Assembly (NCBI RefSeq): GCF_021023085.1
Contig: NZ_PGCK01000012.1
Location: forward strand, 54,923-118,922
Source: Methanooceanicella nereidis
GTDB lineage: Archaea; Halobacteriota; Methanocellia; Methanocellales; Methanocellaceae
DNA length: 64,000 nt
Reading direction: 5' to 3'
Shown: positions 9,339 to 18,291 of the stretch, in pieces
How the letters are laid out: each line of letters starts with the position of its first letter
Position numbering within the stretch: the first letter of the stretch is position 1
Notes under the pieces: model-generated
The model's input: the letters and a program-made list of their open reading frames with translations, nothing else
Told to the model about the DNA's origin: nothing
Databases searched by the model: none
Translations under genes and position numbers: made by a program

Positions 9339-10430
9339 TCATACCCTGTCCGGGCCTATCCTCCCGCTCATGATCATATGGTCGACGAGCACCAGGCTTA
9401 TCATCGACTCTACGACCGGTACGATGCGGGGAACTATTGAGGGATCGTGCCGCCCTTTTATCTCAATGACGGATTCTTTTTTCGTGACAATATTGACCGT
9501 GTTCTGAGGCTTTGATACTGAAGGAGTCGGCTTCACTGCCACAGTGCAAACCACGGGCATGCCCGAGCTTATTCCTCCTACGATGCCGCCGGCATAGTTG
9601 GTCCTGGTCTTGATGACACCTTCATCAAGGTAATACTCGTCGTTCATGACGCTGCCCCTGAGCCTGGCGGACTCGAAGCCAAGCCCTATCTCTACGCCTT
9701 TTACGGCACCTATGCCCATAAGCGCTGATGCGAGGTCTGCATCCAGTTTTCCGAATACGGGGGCTCCAAGGCCTGCAGGGACTCCCAGCGCGATAGCTTC
9801 CACCGTGCCGCCTAAGCTGTCTCCCTCGCTCTTTGCAGCTATTATGGCCTCCTCCATTTTTTTGGCCGCGGAAAGATCGGCGCATCTGACCGGATTAGTA
9901 TAAGTGTTGTTGATGACATCGTCAAGGCCCATATCTGTTGCAATGACGTCATAGATTGAAGTCACATGGGCATATACACGGATGCCTTTCATGTCAAGAA
10001 GCTTCTTCGCCACCGCTCCGGCCGCAACGCGGCAGACTGTCTCCCTTCCCGAAGACCTGCCGCCTCCTCTGTGGTCCCTGAAACCAAACTTTTCCATATA
10101 GCCAAGGTCAGCATGGCCGGGCCTTATTAAGTCTTTAATAGCGTCATACGAGGATGAGTCTACGTCTTTATTCCGGACTATCATGGCTATCGGCATGCCA
10201 GTCGTCCTGCCTTCAAACACTCCTGACAGTATCTCCACCCGGTCAGCCTCAGACCTTTTTGTGGTCAGCTCGCTCTGCCCCGGACGGCGCTTATCAAGCT
10301 CCGGCTGTATATCCGATTCGCTCAGTAAAAGCCCTGCAGGGCATCCGTCTATCACCAATCCGAGGGCGGGCCCGTGGCTTTCTCCAAATGTCGTTACTCG
10401 AAAGCACCTGCCAAAAGTGTTGCCGAACAT
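9339..10430 (-). CDS. aroC: Chorismate synthase
   Basis: AroC makes chorismate from 5-enolpyruvylshikimate-3-phosphate in a reaction that needs reduced FMN; it is the last step of the shikimate pathway. The 363 residues start [20 protein letters not shown], the classic chorismate synthase signature, and contain [20 protein letters not shown] and [16 protein letters not shown]. The gene overlaps the aroA stop by one base (TAATG on the minus strand), so aroA and aroC are translationally coupled and consecutive in the pathway. Length and motifs are complete. Confidence 0.97.
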   Translation of the reverse strand: MFGNTFGRCFRVTTFGESHGPALGLVIDGCPAGLLLSESDIQPELDKRRPGQSELTTKRSEADRVEILSGVFEGRTTGMPIAMIVRNKDVDSSSYDAIKDLIRPGHADLGYMEKFGFRDHRGGGRSSGRETVCRVAAGAVAKKLLDMKGIRVYAHVTSIYDVIATDMGLDDVINNTYTNPVRCADLSAAKKMEEAIIAAKSEGDSLGGTVEAIALGVPAGLGAPVFGKLDADLASALMGIGAVKGVEIGLGFESARLRGSVMNDEYYLDEGVIKTRTNYAGGIVGGISSGMPVVCTVAVKPTPSVSKPQNTVNIVTKKESVIEIKGRHDPSIVPRIVPVVESMISLVLVDHMIMSGRIGPDRV

Positions 10431-11698
10431 TAAAACTCCACCTTAGCACCAAGCTTTTTTAAATCGTCAAAGAAGCCAGGATATGAAATGTTGATGGCAT
10501 CCGCGTCAGTTATGGTAGTGGTCCCGGTTGCGACAAGGCCGGCTATCGCCAGCGACATGACTATCCTGTGATCATCGTATCCTTCCACGTGCGCACCTCT
10601 CATCATGCCTCCCTTGATGACAAGCCCGTCCGGTTTCTCGATTATGTCCACGCCCATCTCTTTCAGCTCGTTAGCCATCGCCTTCAGCCTGTCCGTTTCT
10701 TTGAACCTTACGTGCTCGGCGTTGACTATCCTTGTAGTTCCCTTTGCGCAGGCTCCCAGGACAGCTAATGTCGGGACCAGGTCAGGAGTAGCGCTCGCGT
10801 CTATCTCGATACCGTGAAGTTCACCGCCTTCGACAGTGACGCTCCCTTTTTCGGTATCCCAGTATACGTTGGCGCCCATGTCCAGCAAGTATTCCAGTAT
10901 CGCCGAATCTCCCTGTTTTGACTCGAACAGGTTATTGACGGTCACCTTCGTGCCTGTAATGGCCGCTGCCGCGACCATATACGATGCCGATGAAAAATCC
11001 CCCGGTATGCGATATGACCTGAGATCATATTCCTGTTCGGTCGGGATCACGAACTCCTTGAAATTTGTGGCGACCTGTGCCCCGGCCTTCTCCAGCATCT
11101 CGAGCGTGACCTCGATATACGGGCGGGACTTAAGCTCGCCCTCGATCTCTATCCTTGTCTCGTTCTTTGCGAACGGGCATGAGATAAGGAGCGAAGATAT
11201 GAACTGTGAGCTGATCCCCCCGTCTATGGAGATCTTCCCGCCTTCCATAACACCATGCACTACTATGGGCGCGGTGCCGGTGCCTCTGGTCGAATAGCAA
11301 ACAGCGCCGAGGTCGTTTAAGGCTTTTATCAAAGGCTTGTTAGGTCTTTTTCTCAGGGACTCGTCCCCGGTGAAGACCGTAGCACCATCGGCAAGCGCCG
11401 CCATGGACATGCACAGCCTTAAGGTCGTGCCGCTATTCTTTGCATCTATCACGTTATCCGGCACTTTTGGCTTTCCTATGACGCCCGCTATCTCTATTTC
11501 CTCGCCCTCTACTTTTATCTCGGCACCCAGCGCCCTGCATGCGTCCACGGTCGCGAGAGTGTCCGCTGATAGCAGCGGCTTCTGTATCTTTGAGTATTTG
11601 CCAAGGCTTCCGATTACGATAGCCCTATGAGTATAACTTTTCGACGGAGGGGCTTCGACACTGCCCCATACTTCGGACTTGCTGACCTTCGCGTTCAT
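10430..11698 (-). CDS. aroA: 3-phosphoshikimate 1-carboxyvinyltransferase (EPSP synthase)
   Basis: AroA transfers the enolpyruvyl group of phosphoenolpyruvate to shikimate-3-phosphate. The protein (422 residues) has [12 protein letters not shown] near the N-terminus, [16 protein letters not shown], the [14 protein letters not shown] segment and the late signature [16 protein letters not shown] and [13 protein letters not shown], all typical of EPSP synthases. It is the first gene of an aroA-aroC pair. Upstream, a TATA-like TTTATATTAAAT (minus strand, about 11720-11731) lies close to the start, and a palindrome at 11738-11761 sits just upstream of that box. Confidence 0.97.
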   Translation of the reverse strand: MNAKVSKSEVWGSVEAPPSKSYTHRAIVIGSLGKYSKIQKPLLSADTLATVDACRALGAEIKVEGEEIEIAGVIGKPKVPDNVIDAKNSGTTLRLCMSMAALADGATVFTGDESLRKRPNKPLIKALNDLGAVCYSTRGTGTAPIVVHGVMEGGKISIDGGISSQFISSLLISCPFAKNETRIEIEGELKSRPYIEVTLEMLEKAGAQVATNFKEFVIPTEQEYDLRSYRIPGDFSSASYMVAAAAITGTKVTVNNLFESKQGDSAILEYLLDMGANVYWDTEKGSVTVEGGELHGIEIDASATPDLVPTLAVLGACAKGTTRIVNAEHVRFKETDRLKAMANELKEMGVDIIEKPDGLVIKGGMMRGAHVEGYDDHRIVMSLAIAGLVATGTTTITDADAINISYPGFFDDLKKLGAKVEF

Positions 11699-11737
11699 CC
11701 TGTCATAATATGATATTATTTAATATAAAGCTAAACC

Positions 11738-11761
11738 ACATCTGTGTCAGAAGTCAGATGT
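11738..11761. promoter_or_regulatory. Palindromic site between aroA and the divergent gene
   Basis: A perfect 7-bp inverted repeat, ACATCTG and CAGATGT separated by 10 bases, lies between the divergent genes aroA (minus) and 11814 (plus). It is immediately upstream of the predicted aroA TATA box and about 20 bp upstream of the TATA-like ATTTTATATGC (about 11780-11790) serving the other gene. The position suits an activator or a shared regulator. The palindrome is seen directly; its function is inferred. Confidence 0.4.
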
Positions 11762-11813
11762 TACTTATCTTATTTGTCTTAATTTTATATGCTGCGTCGA
11801 CAGATACTCATAC

Positions 11814-12176
11814 ATGTACCCCCCCGAACCTGAGGATGTCCGCGAGATGTATCTCAGCATAATATTCGATGCAGAAGAGCTGGAGGTCATAAAACTTGCC
11901 TGCACAATGCAGTCCTCCCGGGAGGATGAGCTTGTAGATGATGCCGCAGGGATCGGGATGGACGAGATGATCGAACAGGCTGCAAAAGCCAATGAAATGT
12001 ATCTTATCAGCGAAACGATCGTGTTCATGAGGCCCGGCCAGGAGACTTTAATGCGGTCGGAAGATCTTTTACTGATTAAAAATAGCCTTAAGAACTACCG
12101 GGGTCATGCAAGTGAAGGGCTGTCTGCTCCGCTTGAGAGCGCAATAGCTAAAATCGACTTAAAGATCAAAGTATAA
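11814..12176 (+). CDS. Hypothetical acidic helical protein
   Basis: An unrecognised 120-residue protein, acidic in its first half (YPPEPEDVREMYLSIIFDAEELEVIKL) and apparently all helical, without signal peptide, membrane helix or cysteine cluster beyond one Cys. The ATG at 11814 lies about 25 bases after a TATA-like ATTTTATATGC and has no Shine-Dalgarno sequence, which suggests a leaderless transcript and supports this start. It is divergent from aroA and followed directly by repeat copy A. The opposite strand also has a shorter open frame (11765-12028), but it lacks its own promoter and its composition is poor, so I keep this strand. Function unknown. Confidence 0.55.
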   Translation: MYPPEPEDVREMYLSIIFDAEELEVIKLACTMQSSREDELVDDAAGIGMDEMIEQAAKANEMYLISETIVFMRPGQETLMRSEDLLLIKNSLKNYRGHASEGLSAPLESAIAKIDLKIKV

Positions 12177-12220
12177 GGTTAGCATTTTTAATCTGTCTGC
12201 GAAACAGCCAAAACACTCTG

Positions 12221-13049
12221 TTTTTCACCACTAAGCGCACAAGGGGCTCCAGGGTACACAAAGGACTTCTTTTAGAATGTTAGCATATTTTAAAAAAGAT
12301 TTGTGGTCCTTCGAGCCCTTCGTGCGCTCCCATGAAAAACTTTTAGATGGTCTCTTTAAAAATGGGCATATAACATCTGTTCTGTGATTGAGTTCTGGCG
12401 TTGTGCCTGTCGGATGGCAGGTAGACACATAACCTCACAGAAACACAGAAACACAAAATTTTTTTATATGATTTTTTAAGGGCTCAAAGACCCCAAAATC
12501 TTACTCACAAAAACCACAAATGCTCCAGTATCACCGTCAACGCACCAAAGTATCAAATGCCCGGCTTAATGCTCGAAATGCTCTAATCCACTAACGCTAA
12601 AACAAGACCCGAACATTCTCCAAGGCACTAAAGTTTAATATCCCGGTTTGTGTACTCCTGATCCCATCAAGGATCATATCGATCATGTAAGCGTCAACCG
12701 TGCAATTAGACCTTCGTGCCCCTTGGAGAATGTTCGGGTCTTGTTTTAGCGTTGGTGACTTAGAGAGGTTGGTGCGTTGGGCCGAGCGTTAGAGGTGTTA
12801 GAGCGTTGACGGTGATACTAGAGCCTTTGTGATTTGGTGAGTGAGTTTTTGGGGCTTTTTGAGCCCTTAAAAAATCATATAAAAAAATTTTGTGTTTCCG
12901 TGTTTCTGTGAAATTACGTGTCTACCTGCCATCCGACAGGCATAACCATAAAAAACTTCATCTCAAAGACCGGGTAAGTACGACACGTTCTTTCATTCTT
13001 AAAACCTGAGCAAGACCCCGCTCATCAAAAATTTCGTGGTGAAAAATAG
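12221..13049. repeat. Inverted 0.85-kb repeat, copy A (left member of the pair)
   Basis: This gene-free block of about 830 bp is an inverted copy of 15383-16247. It starts with TTTTTCACCACTAAG and a degenerate unit of the CCAC-AAG-CGCAC-AAGG family (12226-12275), has an opposite-facing unit at about 12300-12345, then a unique-looking spacer (ATCTGTTCTGTGATTGAG), the palindrome at 12416-12940, and a right flank ending with GTGGTGAAAAATAG at 13036-13049. Each part is found in reversed order and strand in copy B. A further weak unit (ACTTTGTGGTGAG) follows to about 13065. No convincing protein is encoded. Confidence 0.85.
12416..12940. repeat. 525-bp near-perfect palindrome, copy A
   Basis: The ends are CCTGTCGGATGGCAGGTAG and its reverse complement at 12922-12940. 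Arms of about 235 bp pair along their length with scattered mismatches; shared landmarks are TTTTTTATATGATTTTTTAAG, the CACCGTCAACGC stretch and ACAAGACCCGAACATTCTCC. A non-palindromic core of about 75 bases (roughly 12635-12710) contains TGATCC-N6-GGATCA. Two further copies of nearly the same length are at 15492-16023 and 60774-61302. There is no open frame worth keeping. A transcript would form one very long hairpin, and the DNA could extrude a cruciform. Confidence 0.88.
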
Positions 13050-13107
13050 TGTGACTTTGTGGTGAGAAAAATAAGAATGGCGAGGTTTTGTCACCCCGCG
13101 GCTATCT

Positions 13108-14226
13108 TTATCTTGGCAGGAAGGCTATGACCTCGAATGCGATAAGCAATATGATGATTATCTCCGTTATCAGTGCCATCTTGCTATAGGATATCTCCTG
13201 CGATGTCGAATACAGGTCATCCAGCGCATCTATCTTATGCGTGACTATGTTCTCGTATTCTTTGACCTTCAGGAGCTTTAGCATATGCTCGTACGTGCTC
13301 TGGTAATACCAGTCAGACGTGACCTTTAGCGGGTTCATCAGGTCTTCCAGGTTATCAAGGATCTCCAGCTTGAACTCGCTCACCTTTAGCAGCGAACGCT
13401 CGAGACGCCTTGGCGCCTGTGTGAATATAGTGGACTTCTGGGCGGTCTTGATCGCCTTGAAGGCCTGCGATATCTCAAAGTCTATCTTCCAGTCGTATAT
13501 GTGGTAAAGGAACGAAAGAGCTAGAGACAGCTCAAGATAGTGCCTCATATCGGTGAAATAGTCATCGCATCCCTTTACAAAGGCCGCTTCATATGATACC
13601 AGGAACAGGTCCTCATCATAATACGAAATGTCATGCGACAGCTTATCCGTGATCTCTTTCACATGTAGCGTCCTCGGCGTTGACTCGCCAGACAGGAAGC
13701 GCGTTATCTCCGCACCATACTCAGTCTTCAGTTTTACCTGGTCAATATCCGGGGAGTATTTTTCCAGCCGCAGCATGCTGAACTTTTTTGTAGGGTTATA
13801 GTAGGATTTGGATTTCGAGACAGGCTTTAAAAGCTCCCTTATCTCATTCATCTTCCTGTTCATGAAAGAGTTCAGGTCTAACCCGTCTACGAAGATGCCC
13901 TGGACATGCGATGCCAGTATCACGTCCTGGACTAGCATACCCTCCGGTATCTCGAACTCTATCCTTATGATCCCCACGCCCATCGCGAACATGTCCGCAT
14001 ATGCGTGGACGTTACATATCTTATTCTTGTCCTCGGACACGATAAGTCCGGTAAGCGTCCCGAAGCTCACCTCTATGGGCTTACTGTATTCGGGACCGGC
14101 CTGTATTTTTAAAACACTCGAAAGAGTCTGTTTTTCTACCTCTCCGCCAAAATCGAAAGAGGCCAAAATTATTAGCTTACCCTTGAGTATCTTTAAGCTC
14201 TCATTAGGTTGGGCCACAAATATCAA
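13108..14226 (-). CDS. RMD1/YagE (DUF155)-like membrane-anchored protein
   Basis: A 372-residue protein with a long soluble N-terminal part and a single C-terminal membrane helix (about 348-370, MALITEIIIILLIAFEVIAF). The order of a beta-rich N-terminal half, a helical C-terminal half with LDNLEDLMNPL and DALDDLYSTSQEISYSKM, and a final LLIAFEV-type helix resembles the RMD1/DUF155 family, but I judge this only by pattern, so the name is tentative. Members elsewhere are membrane proteins of uncertain function. The gene lies between the inverted repeats A and B, divergent from the TatD-like gene at 14447. The start ATG at 14226 is followed by IFVAQPNESLKILKG. Confidence 0.55.
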   Translation of the reverse strand: MIFVAQPNESLKILKGKLIILASFDFGGEVEKQTLSSVLKIQAGPEYSKPIEVSFGTLTGLIVSEDKNKICNVHAYADMFAMGVGIIRIEFEIPEGMLVQDVILASHVQGIFVDGLDLNSFMNRKMNEIRELLKPVSKSKSYYNPTKKFSMLRLEKYSPDIDQVKLKTEYGAEITRFLSGESTPRTLHVKEITDKLSHDISYYDEDLFLVSYEAAFVKGCDDYFTDMRHYLELSLALSFLYHIYDWKIDFEISQAFKAIKTAQKSTIFTQAPRRLERSLLKVSEFKLEILDNLEDLMNPLKVTSDWYYQSTYEHMLKLLKVKEYENIVTHKIDALDDLYSTSQEISYSKMALITEIIIILLIAFEVIAFLPR

Positions 14227-14446
14227 TCTTCCTTAATAATTATAAGCTTAAATAATATCGGTATATTATCGTAAATAGCTTTTGTTATTATCCTATTTTT
14301 TAAAATACCCCCGCATCGACCTTTTTGTGTTTTCATGCGATCTAATGTATGGGCATGATCGCGGACATATGACGTGAAATTTCGTTGTGAACTAAGAATA
14401 ACTTTTAATCTGATTAGCACCTATCTCCTCCGCAGGCGAGATCAGG

Positions 14447-15280
14447 ATGTTACCTATCACAGATAATCACATGCATATCAACCTGGTGTCCGGTAGGGGC
14501 ATGGAAGCCATAAAAGAGTTCAAGAACGTCGGAGGAACTCATGTCCTCATTGTCTCTTTACCCGCATCGGAGCTTGGATTCACCATAAAGAGCTCTGAAG
14601 ACTACCACAGAGTATACGGACTGACACTGGACGCGGTCAAACAGGCGAACGAGTTCGTCAAGGCATATGCAGTCGTCGGCGTGCACCCCGCAGAGTTTAT
14701 TGGCATGTGCGGTCCATATGGCATGGATAAGGCATATGAGATAGTAAAGGAAGGCCTTGAGATGGCCGCCAAATACGTGGCCGAAGGAAAGGCCATAGCC
14801 ATTAAATCAGGCAGGCCGCATTACCCGGTGACCCCTGAACAATGGGAAGCTTCCAACGCTCTTATGAGCTATGCCATGCAGCTCTGCAAAGAACAGGGCT
14901 GTGCGATACAGCTTCATACTGAAAGCGAAGAAGGCACTATGGAAAGCATCTCCGGGATCGCCAGAAACGTGGGGATGCAGCCATACAAGGTCATCAAGCA
15001 TTTCTCTCCGCCGCTGGTAAAACATTGTGAAAACCTTCATGTCTTTCCTTCCGTCATAGCGACAAAAGGCGCTCTGGAAGAAGCTTTATCGCAGGGGACC
15101 CGGTTCATGCTCGAGACCGATTATTGTGACGACGCGAACAGGCCCGGAGCCGTACTTGGACCTAAGACCGTGCCACGCAAGACAAAAGACGCGATAAGGA
15201 ATGGCGTTCCGGAAGAGGTCTTCTACAGGATACACAAGGACAATCCCGAAAGGTCGTATGACATAAAGATCGAAGTTTAA
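14447..15280 (+). CDS. TatD-like metal-dependent hydrolase
   Basis: A 277-residue amidohydrolase-superfamily protein of the TatD/YcfH type, as seen in archaea. It begins MLPITDNHMHINL with the metal-binding His-x-His, has VVGVHPAEF (a further conserved His region), QLHTESEEG with the barrel His, KHFSPPLV, and the late LETDYCDDANRPGAVLGPK with the conserved Asp. TatD enzymes are metal-dependent nucleases or hydrolases; archaeal substrates are not established. The gene lies between inverted repeats A and B and is divergent from the membrane protein at 13108-14226. The ATG follows GATCAGG; a clear strong ribosome-binding site is not obvious. Confidence 0.8.
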   Translation: MLPITDNHMHINLVSGRGMEAIKEFKNVGGTHVLIVSLPASELGFTIKSSEDYHRVYGLTLDAVKQANEFVKAYAVVGVHPAEFIGMCGPYGMDKAYEIVKEGLEMAAKYVAEGKAIAIKSGRPHYPVTPEQWEASNALMSYAMQLCKEQGCAIQLHTESEEGTMESISGIARNVGMQPYKVIKHFSPPLVKHCENLHVFPSVIATKGALEEALSQGTRFMLETDYCDDANRPGAVLGPKTVPRKTKDAIRNGVPEEVFYRIHKDNPERSYDIKIEV

Positions 15281-15382
15281 GGCAGGAATAGCTTTCGAGA
15301 ACTTAATGCTCTGTCCTTTAAGTTCTTTTATACATATCCGTTCATCTTTTATCAAGCCCATCACAAAGGCAACAAAGGTCCA

Positions 15383-16247
15383 CTATTTTTCACCACGAAA
15401 TCTTTGATGAGCGGGTTCTTGCTCAGGTTTTAAGAATGAAAGAACATGTCGTACTTACCCGGTCTTTGAGATGAAGTTTTTTATGGTTATGCCTGTCGGA
15501 TGGCAGGTAGACACGTAACCTCACAGAAACACAGAAACACAAAAAATTTTTTATATGATTTTTTAAGGGCTCAAAGACCCCAAAATCTTACTCACCAAAT
15601 CACGAAGGGCTCCAGTATCACCGTCAACGCTCTAACACCTCTAACGCTCGGCTCAACGCACTAACCTCTCTAAGTCACCAACGCTAAAACAAGACCCGAA
15701 TATTCTCCAAGGGCACGAAGGTTTAATTGCACGGTTGACGCTTACATGATCGATATAATCCTTGATGGGATCAGGGATACACAAACCGCGGTTTTAAACC
15801 TTCGTGCCCTTGGAGAATGTTCGGGTCTTGTTTTAGCGTTAGTGGATTAGAGCGCTTCGAGCATTAAGCCGTGCATTTGAGACTTTAGCGCGTTGACGGT
15901 GATACTAGAGCCTTTGTGATTTCGTGAGCATTTTTTGTGATTTAGAGACCTTAAAAAATCATATAAAAAAATTTGTGGTTCCGTGTTTCTGTGAGGTTAT
16001 GTGTCCACCTGCCATCCGACAGGCACAACGCCAGAACTCAATCACAGAACAGATATAATATGTCCATTTTAAAAGAGACCATCTAAAAGTTTTTCATGGG
16101 ATCGCTCTAAGGGCTCGAAGGTCCACTATTTTTCACCACGAAGCGCACGAAGGCGAAAAAGGTCCACAAATTTTTTTTTAAGAATATGATAACATTCTAA
16201 ATAAGTCCTTTGTGAACCCTTGAGCCCCTTGTGCGCTTTGTGGTGGA
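15383..16247. repeat. Inverted 0.85-kb repeat, copy B (right member of the pair)
   Basis: This gene-free block of about 865 bp is the reverse complement of copy A with few differences. Its left edge CTATTTTTCACCAC (15383-15396) mirrors the right edge of A, and its right end, with CACAAAGCGCACAAGGGG read on the minus strand, mirrors the left edge of A. Compared with A it has an additional roughly 40-bp repeat unit near 16100-16145 (GTGCGCTTCGTGGTG on the minus strand, with another CTATTTTTCACCAC at 16126-16139), as if one array unit had been gained or lost. Confidence 0.85.
15492..16023. repeat. 532-bp near-perfect palindrome, copy B
   Basis: It has the same ends (CCTGTCGGATGGCAGG and reverse complement) and arm landmarks as copy A, in opposite orientation: the core reads GCACGGTTGACGCTTACATG here and its reverse complement in A. 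The left arm of B is nearly identical to the reverse-complemented right arm of A. No protein is encoded. Confidence 0.88.
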
Positions 16248-16292
16248 AGCTAGTGAACAATTGTGCTCCTTTGTGGAGAAATAAAAGTATTA

Positions 16293-16318
16293 AAAAAGGA
16301 TGGGGTTTCCTTCCCCAT
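16293..16318 (-). terminator. Intrinsic-type terminator of the aIF2-beta gene
   Basis: Immediately after the aIF2-beta stop, the minus strand reads ATGGGG, a 7-base loop, CCCCAT, then CCTTTTTTAAT. The 6-bp stem followed by a T-run fits transcription termination for the gene ending at 16319. Confidence 0.65.
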
Positions 16319-16936
16319 TTATTCTTTTGACGCGAACGCGAGGTTCCCGTCTATCTTGTTTATGCGGGCCTTAACTATATCGCCGGACCTTACGCCCGGG
16401 ACGAATATGGTGAATTTATCGACCTTAGCTATACCATCGCCCTTCTTCCCTACAGCATCTATCCTGAGCTCGTAGGATTTACCCTCTTCTATCGCGGGGG
16501 CGGGCGCGGGCATGGATGACGAGCGCTGTTTCCTCTTCTGGATCGAACGCTGCGCTCCGCAGGCGTCACATTTTAGGGTCATTATACGGTCATATTTTAT
16601 GAGCTTCGTGTCCGGCCTGCCGCATTCGGCGCACCTGACAAATTCCTCAAAATATGCGTTGACGACCGATGAGATCATTTCAGAGGAGAAACGCCCCTGT
16701 AGTATAAGCCTGTTACCTTCGACTTTGCCGGCGGTTCCCAGCTCTTTTAAAAGGAATTTCACAAAATGGTCAGCCTCTCTATTGAGAGTCTCCCTTATCT
16801 CCTCAAAGTTTTCCCAGATAGTCGTACGACCTTCGATGAACGTCCTCAGTTTCGGAACGACAAATCGTTCTCCGCTCGTTTCAAAATCGGGTCTCTTAGA
16901 TATGGCCCTGCTTAATAATGCGTCGTATCCTTCCAT
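16319..16936 (-). CDS. Translation initiation factor aIF2 beta subunit with TRAM domain
   Basis: The beta subunit of the archaeal aIF2 complex, which brings initiator tRNA to the ribosome; the gamma subunit is encoded at 32563-33798. The N-terminal ~135 residues are the aIF2-beta core with a C-terminal zinc ribbon, CAECGRPDT and CDACGAQR. After a short Ser/Pro/Ala linker (SSSMPAPAPAIEEG) comes a TRAM domain (about 150-205: DAVGKKGDGIAKVDKFTIFV), a small RNA-binding fold. This fusion is known in methanogenic euryarchaea, and 205 residues fits. A strong terminator follows the stop. L10e lies 91 bp upstream on the same strand; AT-rich sequence between them could hold a separate promoter. Confidence 0.93.
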   Translation of the reverse strand: MEGYDALLSRAISKRPDFETSGERFVVPKLRTFIEGRTTIWENFEEIRETLNREADHFVKFLLKELGTAGKVEGNRLILQGRFSSEMISSVVNAYFEEFVRCAECGRPDTKLIKYDRIMTLKCDACGAQRSIQKRKQRSSSMPAPAPAIEEGKSYELRIDAVGKKGDGIAKVDKFTIFVPGVRSGDIVKARINKIDGNLAFASKE

Positions 16937-17027
16937 TGTTTACACATCTTTTTGATATGTAGACTAATGTATATGATGGTTTAAAAGATTTTGCTTTAAA
17001 AATAAATTATAAAGGGTGTAGAACGGC

Positions 17028-17546
17028 TTACTTTAACAGTTCTTGACCCTTTTCGACTACGAACCTTACCGGAGTCGGTAACTTGTGGCCCGCGCGTCTT
17101 AATGCTTCCTTTGCCTTCTCAAAGTTCTGCGGGGTGGTCCATATGGTGAAGATACCCTGACCCTCGTATACTCTCGCAGCGGTTCCGATCGCCTTGCCGA
17201 ATGCCCTTCTCATACCATCGGATACACGGTCTGCTCCTGCGCCGGTGGCCTGCTTGTTCTCTCTCAGGACCTGGTGCGGGTAGACCCTTACCTTGAACCT
17301 GTAGTACTGTTTTCCAATATCGCTCATGAGGTACCTGTTTGCAGATATACGTGCTGCTTCAAGTGCATCGTGCCTTATCTGGCAGGTTTCATTCACTACA
17401 AGAGTTATTGCAACGGGTAATTCTTCGGTGAGGTTTCCCATGTCGAACTGGGTGACCTTAACGCCTGGCACACCGCCCATGTATTTTCTCCTGGTATATG
17501 CCGGGCCTGAAAAGCTCTTGTACATTCTTCCTGGTTTTCTCGCCAT
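17028..17546 (-). CDS. rpl10e: 50S ribosomal protein L10e (uL16)
   Basis: The archaeal uL16 protein, here 172 residues, located near the peptidyl transferase centre and A-site of the large subunit. The N-terminus [20 protein letters not shown] is typical, and [25 protein letters not shown] is the highly conserved loop region. The frame also begins with a TTG two codons upstream, but the ATG at 17546 is preceded by GGAG with an 8-base spacer and gives the family's normal N-terminus, so I start there. It stands alone upstream of aIF2-beta. Confidence 0.96.
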   Translation of the reverse strand: MARKPGRMYKSFSGPAYTRRKYMGGVPGVKVTQFDMGNLTEELPVAITLVVNETCQIRHDALEAARISANRYLMSDIGKQYYRFKVRVYPHQVLRENKQATGAGADRVSDGMRRAFGKAIGTAARVYEGQGIFTIWTTPQNFEKAKEALRRAGHKLPTPVRFVVEKGQELLK

Positions 17547-17651
17547 GATCAAGTCTCCATTGTAAATATATGAGATTTAATTCTCTATCAGATATAGTGG
17601 ACTTTAAGATGTCTTTAGGTATAATAAATCTTATGGCGCAAAAATAAAAAT

Positions 17652-18278
17652 TTACATTTTTATGATGTCGCTCATTGTGGATAACATATATTTGATCTTA
17701 TCGATGGTCTGTTTGTCCTGCTCCAGCTTTTCGTTGATGGAGCTTTCGAAATCCGACTGAGCGCTTTTGATGGACGCCACAAGCTGGGAAAGCTCTGTCC
17801 GGGCGATGCCGCCCGTCTCGTCGAGCCTTTTTTCCGCTTCCTCTATCTTTTTGGTAAGCTCCATGTTGCGCGCCTTAAAGGCATCTTCCTGCTCTTTGGT
17901 CGCTTTGATGAACTCTCTGTTTCGGTCCTCAAGCGTTTTCATGCTGGTTTCGACACGGCCCATGAGCTCTTTATAGCTGGAGTCGAAAGACCTTTCCCAG
18001 TCTATGATGCGGAGCATAAGTTCCGCATTTTTCTTTTCCGCTCTCTCTTCGGACTCCATAAGGCGGGCTATCCTTTCGTCAAGGGCTTTCACGGCGCTAT
18101 TGGCTGCCTCCGTATGGGCTTTCAAATAAAGGCCCGTGCGAAGGAGCTTAATCTCATCCTCAGCCAGGTCCAGGTTACCCTGGTCTCCTCTCTTTTCATA
18201 GACGTTGGCTGCGGCGTGCTCGCGCTCGAGCCTGGATATGAGTTGTTTTTCCTTCCCTATGTAGCTTTCAATGTCCAC
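17652..18278 (-). CDS. Coiled-coil protein, short paralogue of the giant neighbour
   Basis: A 208-residue, almost entirely helical protein. Two segments match parts of the giant protein upstream: EIKLLRTGLYLKAHTE with ALDERIARL corresponds to AKLIKSGQYLKAQID with LDERLSAVRKE, and its C-terminus SSINEKLEQDKQTIDKIK corresponds to DSINKKLEADKENTEKIK at the giant's end. It is therefore a shortened paralogue lacking the long rod. It starts 13 bases after the giant gene and is very probably in the same operon. No enzymatic motif, signal peptide or membrane helix is seen. The two proteins may co-assemble through the shared C-terminal helices, which is inference. Confidence 0.72.
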   Translation of the reverse strand: MDIESYIGKEKQLISRLEREHAAANVYEKRGDQGNLDLAEDEIKLLRTGLYLKAHTEAANSAVKALDERIARLMESEERAEKKNAELMLRIIDWERSFDSSYKELMGRVETSMKTLEDRNREFIKATKEQEDAFKARNMELTKKIEEAEKRLDETGGIARTELSQLVASIKSAQSDFESSINEKLEQDKQTIDKIKYMLSTMSDIIKM

Positions 18279-18291
18279 GATAGGGGCCTCC

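Noticed and set aside
12231..12428. 65-residue open frame in repeat A
   Set aside because: It lies in repeat DNA, has no conserved counterpart in copy B and no ribosome-binding site.
15492..16023. Independent flipping of the palindrome core between copies A and B
   Set aside because: The core is reversed in B, but so are the outer flanks of the whole 0.85-kb block, so one inverted duplication explains it.
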